A stretch of DNA of 64,000 nucleotides from Gavia stellata. Taxonomy: Eukaryota; Chordata; Aves; Gaviiformes; Gaviidae. Every line of letters begins with the position of its first letter. Within the stretch, counting starts at the first letter, position 1. The notes under the pieces are model-generated. The model saw only the letters and a program-made list of their open reading frames with translations, did not search any database and was not told where the DNA came from. Shown here piece after piece: positions 32,101 to 45,836 of the stretch. The stretch spans positions 18,985,930-19,049,929 of the forward strand of contig NC_082595.1 in assembly GCF_030936135.1 (NCBI RefSeq). Direction: 5' to 3'. A program made the translations under genes and the position numbers.

Positions 32101-35100
32101 ATACCCATTAATTTTTGCCTTATTTTAATTTCTTTTTTTCTTCTTTAAATAAATTTAATTTTATTTCTGTTTATTTGGGGTTTTTTTGGTTTTTCTTTTT
32201 GCAGGCTGCTCTTCTAAGTATTGTACTGAGGGACTCATTTGCAGCTCCTGAGAAGGATATTTTCCAAGCTTTGATGAATTGGTGTAAACATAACCCCAAG
32301 GAAAACCACGCTGAAATCATGCAAGCAGTACGTTTGCCACTAATGAGTCTAACAGAACTGCTAAATGTTGTAAGACCTTCTGGATTGTTGTCACCTGATG
32401 CCATCCTAGATGCCATTAAGATTCGTTCTGAGAGTCGGGACATGGACCTCAACTACAGGGGCATGTTAAGTAAGCATCAGGTTTTTTGTTTGTTTTTCTC
32501 ATTTAGTGACTATAGTTGTCTGGAGGATATGGTTAATTTGTGCTTTGAGTTTTTATCTAGTATTATGTGTTTTAAAAGGCTTAATGAAATATCTTGTTAT
32601 GTACAGTTCTTGGCATTTCTACTCCTCAAATAATATTAGTCAACATATTTTCTTGCTTTGTATGTCAGATATTGCTCAAACATGAATGTTGTAATAAGAG
32701 TGAATTTTCCTAGAGGAAGTGCTGTTTTAAAAGAAAAACTTTTGCAAAAGCATTAAAAATAAAAAATGTATTGGCTGTGGGATATATGATATTTAAATGG
32801 TTTTATGTTGATGGTGACTTGTTTTCTGCTTCATGAAGATTTTCGTCTTTTCTCCACTACTTTTGATTTTTCTCTTACTCTTTACATGCTTGCCTAAGTA
32901 GTATAAACAAGTCTTCCAAAATTGTATTAATGGAAGCCTAAAAAGTGTGAGAAATCTTTTGTTTTACTTTTGTCCGTGCTCTCTGTTAATCCAATAAGAA
33001 TATCTAACAATGAGCTTTAGAAAGGTATTGTTAGTTTGCTGTCTAATGTGTGATTTATAGACAGTATTTGCCCCACAGCAAAGAATAAAGTTAAATGTTC
33101 TTTGAAAGCCTGCACTATAGTCTGGCAGTCATGCATGATGAGCCCTGAAAACGATAACTGCTTTCTCAGAACTGCATCTCCCCTTTGTTCTCTGTTAGAA
33201 GTTGCAGATACTGATATTTAAACATGAGTTTAATACTAGGATATTGTAAAAGTCTTACCATGCAAGACACTCTGTTGACAGTGCAGTAGCTAAATTTGAA
33301 AAGTTAAATGATGTTTTCTGACTTCTTTTTCTGCATATTTATGTCTCAATAATAATATGCTCCTAATCTCAAAATGTCTAGCTTTGTCAAAATCACAGCT
33401 TTTTAGAGAATTTAATTTCTGTGGTGTTTTAGTACTAGTTCAGGCTCTTGGGACTTTTTCTGTTTGTGAAAACATTGATGGCCACTTGCAGTTTCATAGT
33501 TGTGCATTTCATGTTTTTATGTAGCAGTACTACAATACAGATAAAATTTTACCACTTCAAATCCTGTTCTTCAAATGTTAAACTTATCATCCTGTTAAAA
33601 GTCATACTTCTCTTGCCAATCTGCCTGAAGAGCAGCTTTTCATCATTTAGCTTTCAGATCACGTTTTATAGGGTCTCTCCTCAAACAAGACTGTTAAAAA
33701 TGTCTTTTTAACAGGGTGGTTCATCAACATATTGTTTTGTAGTTGGAGGTAGGGATCATTATCCCCAGTTATCTTGATGGAATATCTGTTCCTAGGACAT
33801 AACAGGTTTATTGCTGTGAAATGGTGGCATAAAAAACTTGCTTTACCGTGTTCGTGCAAAGCCCAAGTAGCCAGAAGTTTCCCATTTCACTCAGGATCGT
33901 TTAGCTTTTCAGAGTTCTGGAAGCTTGTATAGCTATCAAAATAGCTTGTATAGCTATACCACTGTATATACTACTCTGCAAATTCGTGATGCATCCACAT
34001 CTTGAACATTTTAAGTGATTTTTAGTTTTCTTCCACTTCAAACAAAAAAACCCACAGTTGAAATTAGAACAAAAAAATGGGAAAGAAAGGGCAAAAAAAT
34101 TATTAGAGGTATGGTGAGAGGTTGATCACAAGGAGAGACTAAACAGACCAAAACTTTAAAACCAGGATGAAAGTGATGATTGAATGAGGAAGGTGTAAAG
34201 AAATTCTGTAAAATCATGAAGGGGACTGAGAATATAGATACCACATACTAGTAAATTATGACTACTTATTATTACCATAAAAGACTTAGGGGGCATCAGA
34301 TGAAATGGAAGAAGCAAAATTTCTAAAAGGCCTCTCTTTTTGTACTTCTGGTTTTTCTTGTGTTTGTGGCCCAGAAAGGATACTGGCAGTAAGTCTTTGT
34401 TCTGACCCAATACAACTGATGTTCAGAACATCTAATTTGCAGTGTGAGAGTGTAAAACTTAAGCCATTATTTCTTTTTCTTCTTAGTACCAGGGGAAAAT
34501 ATTGCAACAATGAAGTATGGAGCACAGGTTGTAAAAGGGGAGCTGAAGTCTGCTTTATTAGATGGGGATACTCAGAACTATGACTTGGATCATGGCTTCT
34601 CTCGACACCCGATTGATGATGATTGCCGGTCTGGAATTGAAATTAAACTAGGCCAGCCCTCAATAATCAACCACATACGAATACTACTGTGGGACAGAGA
34701 TAGTCGGTAGGTGCCAAGTTGACAAAAAAAGGGAAGGTAATGCATTTTATACTGTTGGTAATATATAAATGCAAAATACTAATTAAATATTTTATAGAAA
34801 CAGCATGATACAGTGTTGGAGATGACAATGACAAGTTTTATTTGAAAAAATCCTGTTTTCTAAATGCAGTTTTGGTTGCTTACACACCAGACCATATTTT
34901 GTGATACCAAACTACCTCATAATATTTCAATGTATTTTTTGTCTTCATTAAATAGTTTATATTACTAATGAAAGTTTACATAATTTAAATTGTTTTGTTT
35001 TCTATTTGCCACTTAGTTTTCAACTGCTTTTATTTCAGTTTGAAAAACAATGTTCTAGTTCTTTTGCAGAAACCGTATTTTTTACATATTTACATTCCAA

Positions 35101-38100
35101 ATGTTGAGGGAATGTTTGTTCAGATTTCTTCAATATATCAAAATTGTTAAGAAATAACACACTTTGACAATAATTCAGCTATAGTAAAATTTATTTAGAA
35201 TGTGAATTACTGACTGACTACAGTAATTATTAGAAGCCACTTCATGATGAGACTGGTGAAGTATGAACTGTCATGGATACCTTAGCCAATTTATGCTCAG
35301 CTACTTTAGATTGTTATGGAATGCGTGAAAGATCAGATTATGCATATTTGAACAATTGAGTGACTCTTTAAGTAGGAAAATTGCAAGGTTCTTTTTATCT
35401 GACAAATTGAATACATTAATTTTATAACTTGTCATGACAAAGATTTTACAATTTAGTAGACAGCTCATGCAGGTATTCATAAGCAATTTTCTATTAAAAA
35501 CAATAAAACAAGCTGCTTATACTTTTAATACATTATTACCTTTCTAATAAAAGATTAATTTTATAGTACTTCCAGACTAACAGTTTAGAATTGCAAAACA
35601 GTTGCATTTTGTTTTCTTAACTAAGCTGTGTTATTTTAGAACAGGGTGTACTAATATTTTTTTGTAAATTATTTTTTAAATATGAATTACAGTTATTAAT
35701 CATTCAAAACAAACTGCATGAATTTTTAGCTATTTAGTTGTTTCAAGTAAGTTCTCCTGATTCAATTCAACTGAAATTTATGCTTCTTCTCTATTCCTTT
35801 TGGAAAGATTGAAAAGTAAAACTTTGAGGGTACAAGGAACTACTTCATACAATATTATACTACTTGTCCCAGAAGATCAATGAAATTTATAAACAAATTA
35901 TCAACCAATTTTATAAAGTTTGAGTAAGTATTAGAGACATATTAATAATGATGAGTTCTCTAGCAATTTTTAGAGAGCTTGTAACTGATAAAATGCCTGT
36001 CCTCTGCAAGGCATAAATTGGCAGCTGCTGAAGCTTGGGGAGAAAACGGTTCTCCTTGGGACAACTTACTAAACAATTATCTGTTGCTTGGTGTCCTATG
36101 CCCTTACTCTGAAATCTGTAGAACAAACCATTGTTGCTGGCAGAACATCAGGCAAGATGGATCTCTGGAGTTTTTTGTCTTCATAAAATATTGAGGGTAG
36201 AGTGGTGTAGGATCTGTGTCATCCTTACTTTTTTGTTTTTCTGTGGAAAGTTTGCTATTGGACTTTCTTTTGCTTCTTATCAGGTATAGTACCTGAATTG
36301 TCAGGTTCCCCCCCGGCTCCAGTAGCTCAACTGTCTAAGATAAATGGAAAAGGAAGCATTTGGAGTACTTTGTCCAGTTGTGGGCTCCTCAGTATAAGAT
36401 ACTGACGTACTGGAGTGAGTTCAGCAGGACACCAAGGTGATGAGTGCTTGAGCACGTGATGTATAAGGAGATGCTGAGAGGACTTGCTGTTTCAAGAGAA
36501 GACTTAGAAGGGGGAACTTGTTGCTGTCTTTGCCTGCTTAATGGAAGAATATAGAGAATACAGGGCCAGACTCCTCTTACAGCTGTGTGCTGAAAGGGCA
36601 AAGAGCAGTGGACACAAGCAACAAGATAAATTCCTATTAAATATTAGGAAAAGACTTCATAATGGGGTAGTTGAGCTTGGGAAGAGTTTGCCCAGAGAGG
36701 CTATGGATATCAGTCCTTGGAGGTATGCAAAACTTTACCAGCCAAGACCTTAAGGAACTTGCTCTAAAATTGTCCTCACTTTTTCTAGAGAACCTTTCCA
36801 ACCTATATACTCTTTTAGTCTAAGAATTGCCAGCCACTTATCTGCATCTTTCTCATGGGATACATGAATAATGTCTCCAAAAGAGATGTTTTAGCAACTG
36901 TACAAGTGCATGGTGGCTTCTTGTTGAACGTCTTTTTAAACTACTCATTAATTTTAACTGTTTTTGTGAAGCTCTGGTCTATTGGATATCTTTATATAGA
37001 TAATGTACATTCTTAACAGAACCAACTACAAACTAACAGGTGTGCTTTGCATCTCTAGTTTAGAGGTGTTATTATTAGATATAAAAGTGCTAGGGAGACT
37101 AGCTGTCCAAATTACCTCTCCAAAAAAGATGCTATCCTTAAGAAAAATAATGTTGTGTGTGATAATGGAACTGTATTTTTGAGAACTTTTCTTTGCTTGG
37201 TACCTTCAGAAGACAAAAAATAGCATGTGTGTATTGGTTACAAATTTACATTAGTCTAGCCATGGTGATGTGAGAATCCCTAAATTCTCACCACACAGAG
37301 GACAGTTAGTCAGTAATTTTTGGATCTAAACTGCTCAGACTCTAAAATGCTGGAGCGTAGTTCGGTCAAATATGCATAGGCTAGTAATAATAATGTTGCT
37401 AAAGCACAGTGTACGTATATGGGTTGTGCATATTACACATCTGGTTGGTGTGAATGTGAAAGCTGATTATGCAATTGACATCTTAATGCCTCTGCATTAC
37501 CTTTCTAAGTGCATAAATTGGTATTAACAGTGTTACCTACCATTTTAAGAATTTTAAAGAGTACCACTTTAGACATCTACCCTTCTAAGTCCTCGGCAAA
37601 AAACTGGAAATATTAACAAAGGCATTAATGTTTAACAAAAAATGCCTGTGTAGAACTCTGGAACAGCAACTCTTCTTTTAGAAATCAGTGTGAAAGGAGG
37701 ATAAATGCTAACACGGTGCTGTTGAAATGCCTGTGAACGTTGCAGACCTAGTACAAGAGAGAGAAAATACTCCGAAACACGTATTTCACAATTTACTGAT
37801 CCACAAGCGGAGTTTCTACTTCATTCTAAGTATTGCTGTTGTAGATATAATATGGAAATAGCTGTGGCTTTTAAGTTTTAGTTTGGGTTTGTTTTCTCCT
37901 AACAGCAAACTGTAAGCCAGATATAATTGATAAGCAAGAGGAAGACACAAATTGTGTTGGTGACTTCTTTTTTTTTTTTATTTTTGGAGAGGTAATTTTG
38001 GGGTTTGTAAGTAAGTAGTGACAGGCTTAACAATATATCGTAAACAGCTGAAAGGGTCAGAAGGGAAGAACAACTTCAGTGAGAAAATGATCATAAAGTA

Positions 38101-38681
38101 AATTTGCTTTTTTCAAGTGAAGGGTTTGAATTTGCATTTTTGATCTGCTAAATGTTTTTTTTTTTTCTTTATTGATACAGCAATAGAAATAATAACTGTA
38201 TCACTGGTGTTTTAGATTTATTCCACGCAGAAGGAATACAAATGATTATTTTTGACTGAGTTGAAAGTCTCCATTGCATTTTTTTGAGGGACAATGGTCT
38301 CATCTAATTACTGCAGATTTTGAGTGTTTGGGATGTTTTAAGTCATTCTGAAAACATGTCTTAACATAACTGCATGTGAATTTATTTTCAAAGCTATTTT
38401 GAAAATAGGGATCTCTTTTAGATATCTTTAGATACATGTCTGTGGGTAGGAATAAATAGCCTTCTTTTCAGCATAACTGAAAATCCAGAAGAAGGTGTAA
38501 AATTTAACACCTAAGATGTGGCTGCTTTTATTCTAACCAGTGTTTTTTTGACAATCCATAGGTCTTATTCCTACTACATTGAGGTGTCCATGGATGAGTT
38601 AGACTGGATTCGGGTTATCGATCACTCTAAATACCTCTGTCGGTCCTGGCAGAACCTGTATTTTCCTGCTCGTGTCTGCAG
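28964..38681 (+). CDS. BTBD9: BTBD9, BTB/BACK/discoidin-like domain protein, N-terminal 384 residues (3' part outside window)
   Basis: Five coding exons are present: 28964-29148, 30225-30588, 32205-32469, 34487-34706 and 38562-38681, all GT-AG with matching phases, 1154 nt in total. The protein begins MSNSHPLRPYTAVGEIDHVH, as in vertebrate BTBD9 (human about 612 aa). The BTB domain spans roughly residues 26-104 (YSDVTFIVEKKRFPAHRVIL), the BACK domain about 140-240, and the first discoidin (F5/8 type C-like) domain starts near 275. BTB-BACK proteins act as CUL3 ubiquitin-ligase adaptors; BTBD9 is expressed in brain and other tissues and its human gene is associated with restless legs syndrome. 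The remaining exons, beginning with the one completing Arg385, lie beyond the window. No disabling change is seen. Upstream exons may add an N-terminal extension. Confidence 0.97.
30225..30588 (+). CDS. BTBD9: BTBD9 coding exon, residues 62-183
   Basis: Begins RALLYGGMRESQPEAEIPL and completes the BTB domain (YIYTGRATL), then enters the BACK region (FLSLAHKYGFPELEDS, TFDVASLYSLPKL). Ends SLSK with donor GTATAT; phase 0. Confidence 0.97.
32205..32469 (+). CDS. BTBD9: BTBD9 coding exon, residues 184-271
   Basis: Encodes the rest of the BACK domain, from AALLSIVLRDSFAAPEKD through MSLTELLNVVRPSGLLSPDA to MDLNYRGML. The acceptor follows a long T-rich tract; donor GTAAGC. Confidence 0.97.
33922..33957. 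repeat. Short tandem-like direct repeat (15 bp, 21-bp period)
   Basis: AGCTTGTATAGCTAT occurs at 33922-33936 and again at 33943-33957, separated by caaaat. A small slippage duplication in an intron. Confidence 0.9.
34487..34706 (+). CDS. BTBD9: BTBD9 coding exon, residues 272-344
   Basis: Encodes the linker (IPGENIATMKYGAQVVKG) and first strands of the discoidin-like domain (SGIEIKLGQPSIINHIRIL, WDRDS). Donor CG|GTAGGT splits Arg345. Confidence 0.97.
36365..36825 (+). mobile_element. Old, diverged CR1 LINE fragment
   Basis: The segment keeps the order of the CR1 ORF2 3' end and tail: TTGTGGGCTCCTCAGTATAA (the FWAPQY motif), TTAGGAAAAGACTTCATAAT, GAGTTTGCCCAGAGAGGCTA, and a tail with CCTTTCCAACCTAT. 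It carries many substitutions and indels and no long open frame, so it is much older than the copies near 23.5, 52.5 and 59.8 kb. Confidence 0.8.
38562..38681 (+). CDS. BTBD9: BTBD9 coding exon, residues 345-384
   Basis: Encodes SYSYYIEVSMDELDWIRVID and then LCRSWQNLYFPARVC, part of the discoidin-like fold. Donor CAG|GTTAGT splits Arg385. This is the last BTBD9 exon in the window; no sequence for the following conserved YIRIVGTHNT-type exon was found before position 64000. Confidence 0.97.
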
Positions 38682-41600
38682 GTTAGTTCATTAATGTAAT
38701 GTTGCATGGCTGTCATTAAATAATGTAGACACCAGATCAACATCCAGTTGCTGGATTTTGCTACTGCATTATGTATTTCTGATAATGTATGATATATACA
38801 ACTTTCATCAGCTATCTTAAAAAAAAATATAATTGTCTATCTTGGTGGATGCTTTTTTAATATAAATATAGGTGATAAATTGCAGGCATCCTGTTTTGAA
38901 AACTCAGGTTCTTCCATCTCTAACTATGTATCTCTTCCTCCTTTCTTCTTTTTCTTCTTTCTTTTTTCTTTTTTTCTTTTGAGTCATACTCACTTTTCCT
39001 CTTGTAGCTGATGTTTACTACTGAGTGAAAAAAACCACATCATTCCTTAACTGCCAAAATGTTTAAAATGTATTTACACACTTGTTATAAAACTTGGAAA
39101 TGTATTTTTATGTATTTTATATGTTTTCTGCTGTTGCATTGAAAGAGTGTTTTAAACAGTTGTGAAAGAGAGAAAGGGGAGAGTTAGGACTAAGGAGGTT
39201 TGAGCAATGCTTTGTGTAAACCAAAGCAGCTAGATAGGTTTAATCATTATTAAGGTGATGATGTCTTTTTACTGAAGGTGCTGGGAATTCTGGAAAAAGC
39301 TTATGATCACATGGAAGCTGTCTTATCCAAAAACTGAATCGAGCTCATTGATAGAGAGGTCACAGGCTGCAGATTCCAAAGATGTTATCATCATTAGGTT
39401 TTGGGTCATAGGGCCAAAGATGAAATGCCCTGTATTGTAATAATTATTCTGTAGACACAAACTTTCTAATCAGCACAGCAACTGTCAGAATCCCCGAGGA
39501 GGTGAAGTGCTTTCTTTTCCCCAAAGAATGAACTTTTCCTGTGATCTTTGCTGTTCTGCAACATGGGATTGCTGGCAAACAGTTGTAATCTATGGGGAAA
39601 GAGTCTGGTGGGTCACTTGTGTGTCTCTCTTCAGATAACTTTCTCAGCCTCCCTGTCCTTTTAGTAAGTTCATACTGAATATAACTGACCTGAAATTTAT
39701 TTTTCCTAATAGAAACAAATGCATTCTTGCCTTTTCTCTGTAAGTTTCATGATTCCAATCTTACCGTTTTCTCTTTCTGAATGTCCCCTCATTTGCATGT
39801 GTATCTGATAAATTGTTGCTCAAAGGTGTCTGTGATAACTCATCGAGCAATCATCAAATGCCTCATGGAGTTTAGAGGTGTTTTACATTTCCTGGGGATA
39901 TTTTTGTGTGTGTGTGTGAGACCTTAACTTGGTGTAAAATGGACGGATTGTTAGTAAGCACAGCTTTTTTGCTTTCATCGTGTCAGCAATAAGATCTGAA
40001 GAGATCTAGAGTGTTATGGTGGGACTTTCCTTCATCTTCTTTTAAAAGGGCAGCCAATCTTTGGCCTCATCCAAAAGCTTGTCCAAAAGTGATTTTTCTG
40101 TTTCAACATCAGTTTGTTCGTCATTCTCCACCCCCACCCCAGCTGTCTTCATCTCTGTGTGTGTAATCTCTTTTGAAAGCATCATTGCTCTGTTTTGGTG
40201 AAGGCTCTTGTAGGCTTGCCTGAAAGTGTAGGGAGGGAAGAGTGGAGGGGAGAACGTTATTTCAGAGTTTTAGGTGGTACCTTAATAATTTTTTGGCACA
40301 AAAGGACCTCTTGTATATTCTAGCTCTCTGATCTCTTAATTCCCTGAAAGTGACGTGCCCTCTATTGGAGGAGTAAATTATCAGGAGGGAGTTCATTTCA
40401 TGTGGTGTTTTTGTATGCATAGCTATATATTATCTACTTCAGTGCATGCACAAGCACACCTCAAAACCTCTTCCCCTTGCAGTTTTATTTTAGCAGGTGT
40501 TTGAACTATACAGTTGTCCAGGTAACTACAGCACATGATTTCCTTATCATATAGTCCTCATGCCTCTCATTTTTCCTGTTCTGCTCCATGACCCCCAGTA
40601 AACCTGTTACTTTCTATAAATCTCTGTTCCTCGTTATTGTATCCACAAAGTGGTGGGGAATTCCCTGGAGGTGCAGCTACTTTGAAGAGTGAGTGAAAGA
40701 GCTAAAGAGAAAGTCATGTAGCAGCATAAGTTTATGAGTACTTATTATTAAGGAGAAGTAACTGTAAGGCAATATGAGTGCTGAGTTCTCAGTTGTGAGT
40801 CAACATGATAATTCAGGGTAGTTTAGATAATGCTGTTCTGTAATCTCGCTTTACATCAGTGAATTGAAGCTTGCATTATATTAAGAGTGCATTTGCTAGT
40901 CAAAAGTAAAAGTACTATAATTTACTGTTCTCTTTATGTATTTTTTTCCTGTAAATAAGAAAAGGCTATTTTAAATGTAATTAGAAACCTAAAATTGCTA
41001 ACTTTTTTGAGGAATTCCACTTAAGAATTTTGTATGTATTTATTTATTTGTATTAATATAAATAGGTCCAACTTGAAGGTTGGCTCTGCTTTAATCAGGG
41101 GTTTGGACCAGTTGACCTCCAGAAGAGAGGCTTTGAGTGGGGGAGGCTATATACACATACAAATTAGTATTTGAGGCTTTTATTTGTCTGGCTTTTGATT
41201 AATATTATGTATAGAAGGAAGTAAGTAAGGAGGAGTAGTTTTTTTTTTTCTGTTTCTAATTTCAGGGTTTTGTGATTATGTATTTAAAATTGTTTTGTTT
41301 ACTTAAATGAGTTAAACTAGTTATTTCTAGGATACTAACATACTCAAAACAGAAATACTAAAATATGTAGCGGTTTTTTGCCATCTAAAAAAGAGGTGAT
41401 CTCCAGTATTACAAGCACAGATTTAAAATACGAGCTAATATGAGATTATGTCAGAATGTATTCTTTTAATGTTTGATATTTTGTTTTTACAGATAAGTTA
41501 TGCATGCTTATCAAAGGGCAGATATATTTTAAGTGGTTTGTATGCTGTTCAGAAAGAAATTGTTATCAGATTATCAACAGATAATGAAAAAAACCCCGTT

Positions 41601-44014
41601 TATTTCATTTGAAGATGTAAATGCCTGCCCTATTTTTAAAGGAAGACTGTAATGCAACTCAACAAATCACTCACATTTATTAGCACTAGGTTAATCAATA
41701 CATTCTTTACATCCAAAACTAGCTATGTTTTCACATAGCTCAACACTGCTGCTGCTGGTACTCTTGAGTCAGTGTGACATGTCCCAGTTCCAATATTTTC
41801 CTGTTCACAGACAAATGTGTTGAGGAGTGCATTGCAAGTATCAGGCTTTGCTCTTTCTTCTTGGGATTAGTTTTAACATTTATTCCCCCTTTGTCTTAGT
41901 AATGCAGATAATCTATTTGCAAGCAACCGCTTAAGGAATCATGCAGCATTTTTTTTAAAGGTTTGTATGCATTGTCAGTGGAAGGTGCTGGACTAAGTAT
42001 CTCTTCACAATGCAGTTTCTTACCAGATTTGAGATAGATGGTGTTTCATTTTTTGTTGTTTTTTTTTAATTTAAAAGAGTTGATTTTTAGCTCAAAATGC
42101 TTTATGGCATCACTGCATAGGGTGCCTTCTTGAGTAGTAATGGAGAATTGGAGACTAGGGTTATTGGCTATGGTTTTTATTTACACAGCTTTTTTCAAAG
42201 CAAGAGAGTAGAACATGCCAGATTCTGTACATGTAGTTGAAGGATAGCCTGTTTGTGTCTGATACAGTGGAGCAATTGTTCAAACATAGATTTTAAAGAG
42301 AATATGAGCCCTGTAACATTAGGCAAGGTTAGCTGCCTTTTTGAGTTACCTTTCACATAAATACTAGTTAAGCAAGGTGAGAGCTGTCAAGGGCTGAACT
42401 AATGTGTTCACCTGAGTTTTAAGAAGGTATTTAAACATTTCCGTGGGCATAAAAATTGATGGAGTGTATTTTCTATTTGCGTGTGTGCAGGTTGGGTTTT
42501 TTGTGTGTTTTTTGAAAACCTTTCACTTTTAAGTCAATCTATCCATTTTCAAATCTACAATCAATGCCTCTTTCACACTAGCTGGATGAAAAAAATGCAA
42601 CCTTCTGGTAGTTAGTTGTTAAATAAAACAAGTAATTTATACCATAATGAATTAAGGCCAGTTCAGTCTCCTTAACAAGTAATTTGTTGTATTATGTGTG
42701 TCATAGACTCTATCATGCCTTTGATTTTTTTTTGCTATATGGAGCATTGTGGAATATTCACGATAGTGTTAAGAGTTAGGGGCATTATTGTGCTTCCTGT
42801 GAAAGATAATTTGTACTTGGCAAAGCATGTACCAGGCCATCCAAACTGATTAGGCAGAATCAAGTAAGTAACATGATAAGATTATTTACAATCTTTTTTC
42901 TTCTTCCTGTTACTTACTTGTATGCTCCAGTCTATGTTTTAATAGGTTCAGAATAACTTTTATCAGCCATAACTTTTGTCTAGATTAATAGATGGAAAAT
43001 GGAAGGACAATGACCAAAGACTCTGAAAATCTATAATGAAAAGGAGATGAGAAGATTTTTTTTAATGCTTTCTCATACACAGAAGATTATTTGTTTGTGA
43101 TTTGTAGGATGTAATCCCTGATTTAGATATGAAGGCTTATTTGTACAAGGAACGTTATTTCTTAGGCATCGAAACTTATTATAAGAGATGAGACGGTGTT
43201 GCTGTATTTTGAGGTTTTGGTGCGTTTTTTTAGTAAGAGAAAATGCTAGGTATAATACCTGGCCTTTTTATTGATATAATTATATTTTAGAAAGACTTTT
43301 AATTTTGCTTTAAATACTTTTAGAAGATGTTATTCCACCACCTTTAAAAATTGAACAGCCATATACTATGCAGAAAAAGCAAATAAGGGAGTGGGAATAC
43401 AGGGTAATTTTTTTTCTTTTTTTAATATGGTACTGGTTTTTGTTTGTGCGTTGTTTTTTTGGTCGTTTTTGGTTTTGGTTTTTTTTAGAATTTCTTTTGG
43501 TCCTGGTTTCATTGTTTGCACTTGTATAGCAATTTTCATGTAGAGCTGAAGACTTTCTTTAAGGGAAGACGGGAGACAGAAAGTTGTCATGTAGGCAGGT
43601 TCCTGTCAGAACTAGGAACAACTGTCAGGTTCATAGTTATTCCAGCTTCCTTTTTTAATAGTTAGGCAATACAGAAGAGAATGTTTGAGTGTTTGTTATC
43701 CTTGTGTGGTTTGTTACTGATTTTTTAAGTGCATATTTTTCTTTCCTATTTCCAAGTATTTTTAATATATACCTATTAATTAAGCCAACTGTTTACCCTG
43801 TCATTAACCTGAAAAAATTAATACTATCTTCTTGATTGTATGAAAAAGTTGACTCTTTCTTATATAGCATTTAATCAGTCCATAGTCCTGACAGTGTTGA
43901 ATTGTGTTGTGTTTCAAGAAATCAGTGATAAAAATGATAAGAGTTGCTGTAGGGTATTTTTTATAACCCGTGTGGATATCAGTTTCAATATGGGTAAGCG
44001 GCAATAGTTCACTT

Positions 44015-44055
44015 AAAAAAAAAAAAAAAAAAAAAAAAACAAAAACAAAAAAAAA
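44015..44055. repeat. Poly(A)-rich tract
   Basis: 25 consecutive A followed by A-rich sequence with C and G interruptions. It could be a microsatellite or the remnant tail of a retrocopy; no retrocopy body is recognised just upstream. Confidence 0.8.
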
Positions 44056-45557
44056 GGCAGATTTTTCAAATCAAGATGGCAGAGTTGTGATTCTAAGCCA
44101 TAGTGTTTTTTGGGGTTTTTTTTATTATAAAAGTGCAAATACATTAAGTGAATGTTAATACCTGTAAAGATCTTTGAACAGGCAGTGCAGGTTTTTTTTA
44201 TCCTTCTCACTTTTTTCAACCATTCATTTTTGTTTTGTGGCTTCACCTTTTTACTTTGTCCTAGACCACAAATTTTGAAGAACTTCATGAAAGCAATTAC
44301 AAGAAAACGAAAAATTTTGAGAGGTCTCAAAATGAGTCAAATGTAGCCACAAGGTGTCACTATAATAAAAGTTTAAAAGACTTAATTTCTTTCTGTTTAA
44401 ACTCCTTTAGTGAAACTGTTATTCCTAGTGTATGTTGTGCTTGTGTACTAAACTTCCCAGATTTATGGAATCATTCTGGTTTGCTATTTTTGCTATAGAG
44501 AGAGCAAGTACAGAGATTGAATCAGAAGGAAACTCTCAATTCATTTTTCATGGTTCATCTGACATTGGATGATGCTGAGTTTTAACTGGGGGACTATTTG
44601 CCTAACCAGACCAATTTATAGTTTGGAAAGTAATGCTATTTTGTAAGTAATACCAGAATTTGAAAAAGATAATGAAAGGGGAAGGGGGTCAATTTTGATC
44701 TGCATTTGCTACTATTTTATTGTCTTTATCTCTTCTTGAGATACTATAATGTGACTAATCAAAGGGAAATATTAATTATTACTGCATAAATTTTTGGTCC
44801 TAAAGCATATTTCTATTAAAAGAACTGATAGATGCCTGTAGAATAATGCTGTAAATGTGGGAAATTATGTAAGCATATTCTTTTTCCTGTTTTTTAATTT
44901 GTTTCAAATTGAAAAATGTTGAGGTTTTCTAATACTAGTAGGTTGAATTAGTAGTGGTACAGTATGTCTAAATGCTCCATGTTTCTCTTAAAGTACTTGG
45001 CTGCTATAGAAAGTGTTGTTAGTATTATTTTTACTTTAGAAGGTGTACTCGTGTATTAAATGTATTTATCAGTGCAGAGAGAATTTCTTGCCTTTGCTTT
45101 TATTAAGCATTGATGATATTGAGTGTTTTTTTTCTTTTTGTGCTCAGTGCTTCAACAGTTTTTGCTTCTAATGATTACACCGTTTGTAATCCTCTGCCTG
45201 AGTGAAGACAAATTAAATTGTAGACCCTGTCTCCTGAGCATTGAAAAAAGTGTAAAAAGAGAAAATGTTTCAGTACTAATGCAGTTCTAAACTAAGAAAT
45301 GCTGGTAGTTGCGCAATTATTTTGCAGGTAGTAACATGTAAAGAGATGTGATTTTTCAAGTATAGGCTAGACAAGATTTTTTTTTTCTTTAATTCTCTTC
45401 TTGGTCAGGCAGCCTCAGATACCTGTGCTTTATACTGGTGATGATGCAGTCATTTTATTTTTCTTTCCATTTGGGAGAGTCACTCATTAAAATTAGTTAC
45501 TGATTAGGCAGCAATGTCTCGCTTTCAGCCTTACCAGTAGGTCTCTGACATCCTTAC

Positions 45558-45836
45558 CTGTAGTAGATACCCGTTTTGCATTTTTCCTGTGCTTGGTGGA
45601 AACTTCGTGATAATAATTTGCCAAAAGATGTTCCGAATGTGGTTCGATTTAAGAAGATGTTGAAACATGTGAGGAGTTAACTCTTGAGGAAAAAGCAGTT
45701 GAAGCATTGTCTCAGTAAACTGAGAAGAAAGCAGTGTCTGCAGATCTAATTTAGCACTAGCTTTTTTAAGCAAGTAATTCTGCTTTCTCCCCCAATGGAG
45801 AACAGTGGTGTTTAGAAAAAACACATAGACATCCAA
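45558..45836 (-). other. Unassigned minus-strand open segment ending in a splice donor
   Basis: On the minus strand an open frame runs from 45836 down to 45531 (101 codons). At 45558 it meets CTACTACAG|GTAAGG, a near-consensus donor in phase 0 (peptide ...KMQNGYLLQ). An acceptor-like pyrimidine tract (gtgttttttctaaacaccac) lies near its start. I do not recognise the protein. Several non-coding frames of similar length occur in this AT-rich intron, so chance is the leading alternative. Confidence 0.2.

Larger units (their letters stand above)
29149..38561 (+). other. BTBD9 introns between coding exons
   Basis: Four introns (29149-30224, 30589-32204, 32470-34486, 34707-38561) of AT-rich DNA. 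The last contains an old CR1 copy near 36.4 kb. The third has a small direct repeat at 33922-33957. No nested exon is supported. Confidence 0.8.
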
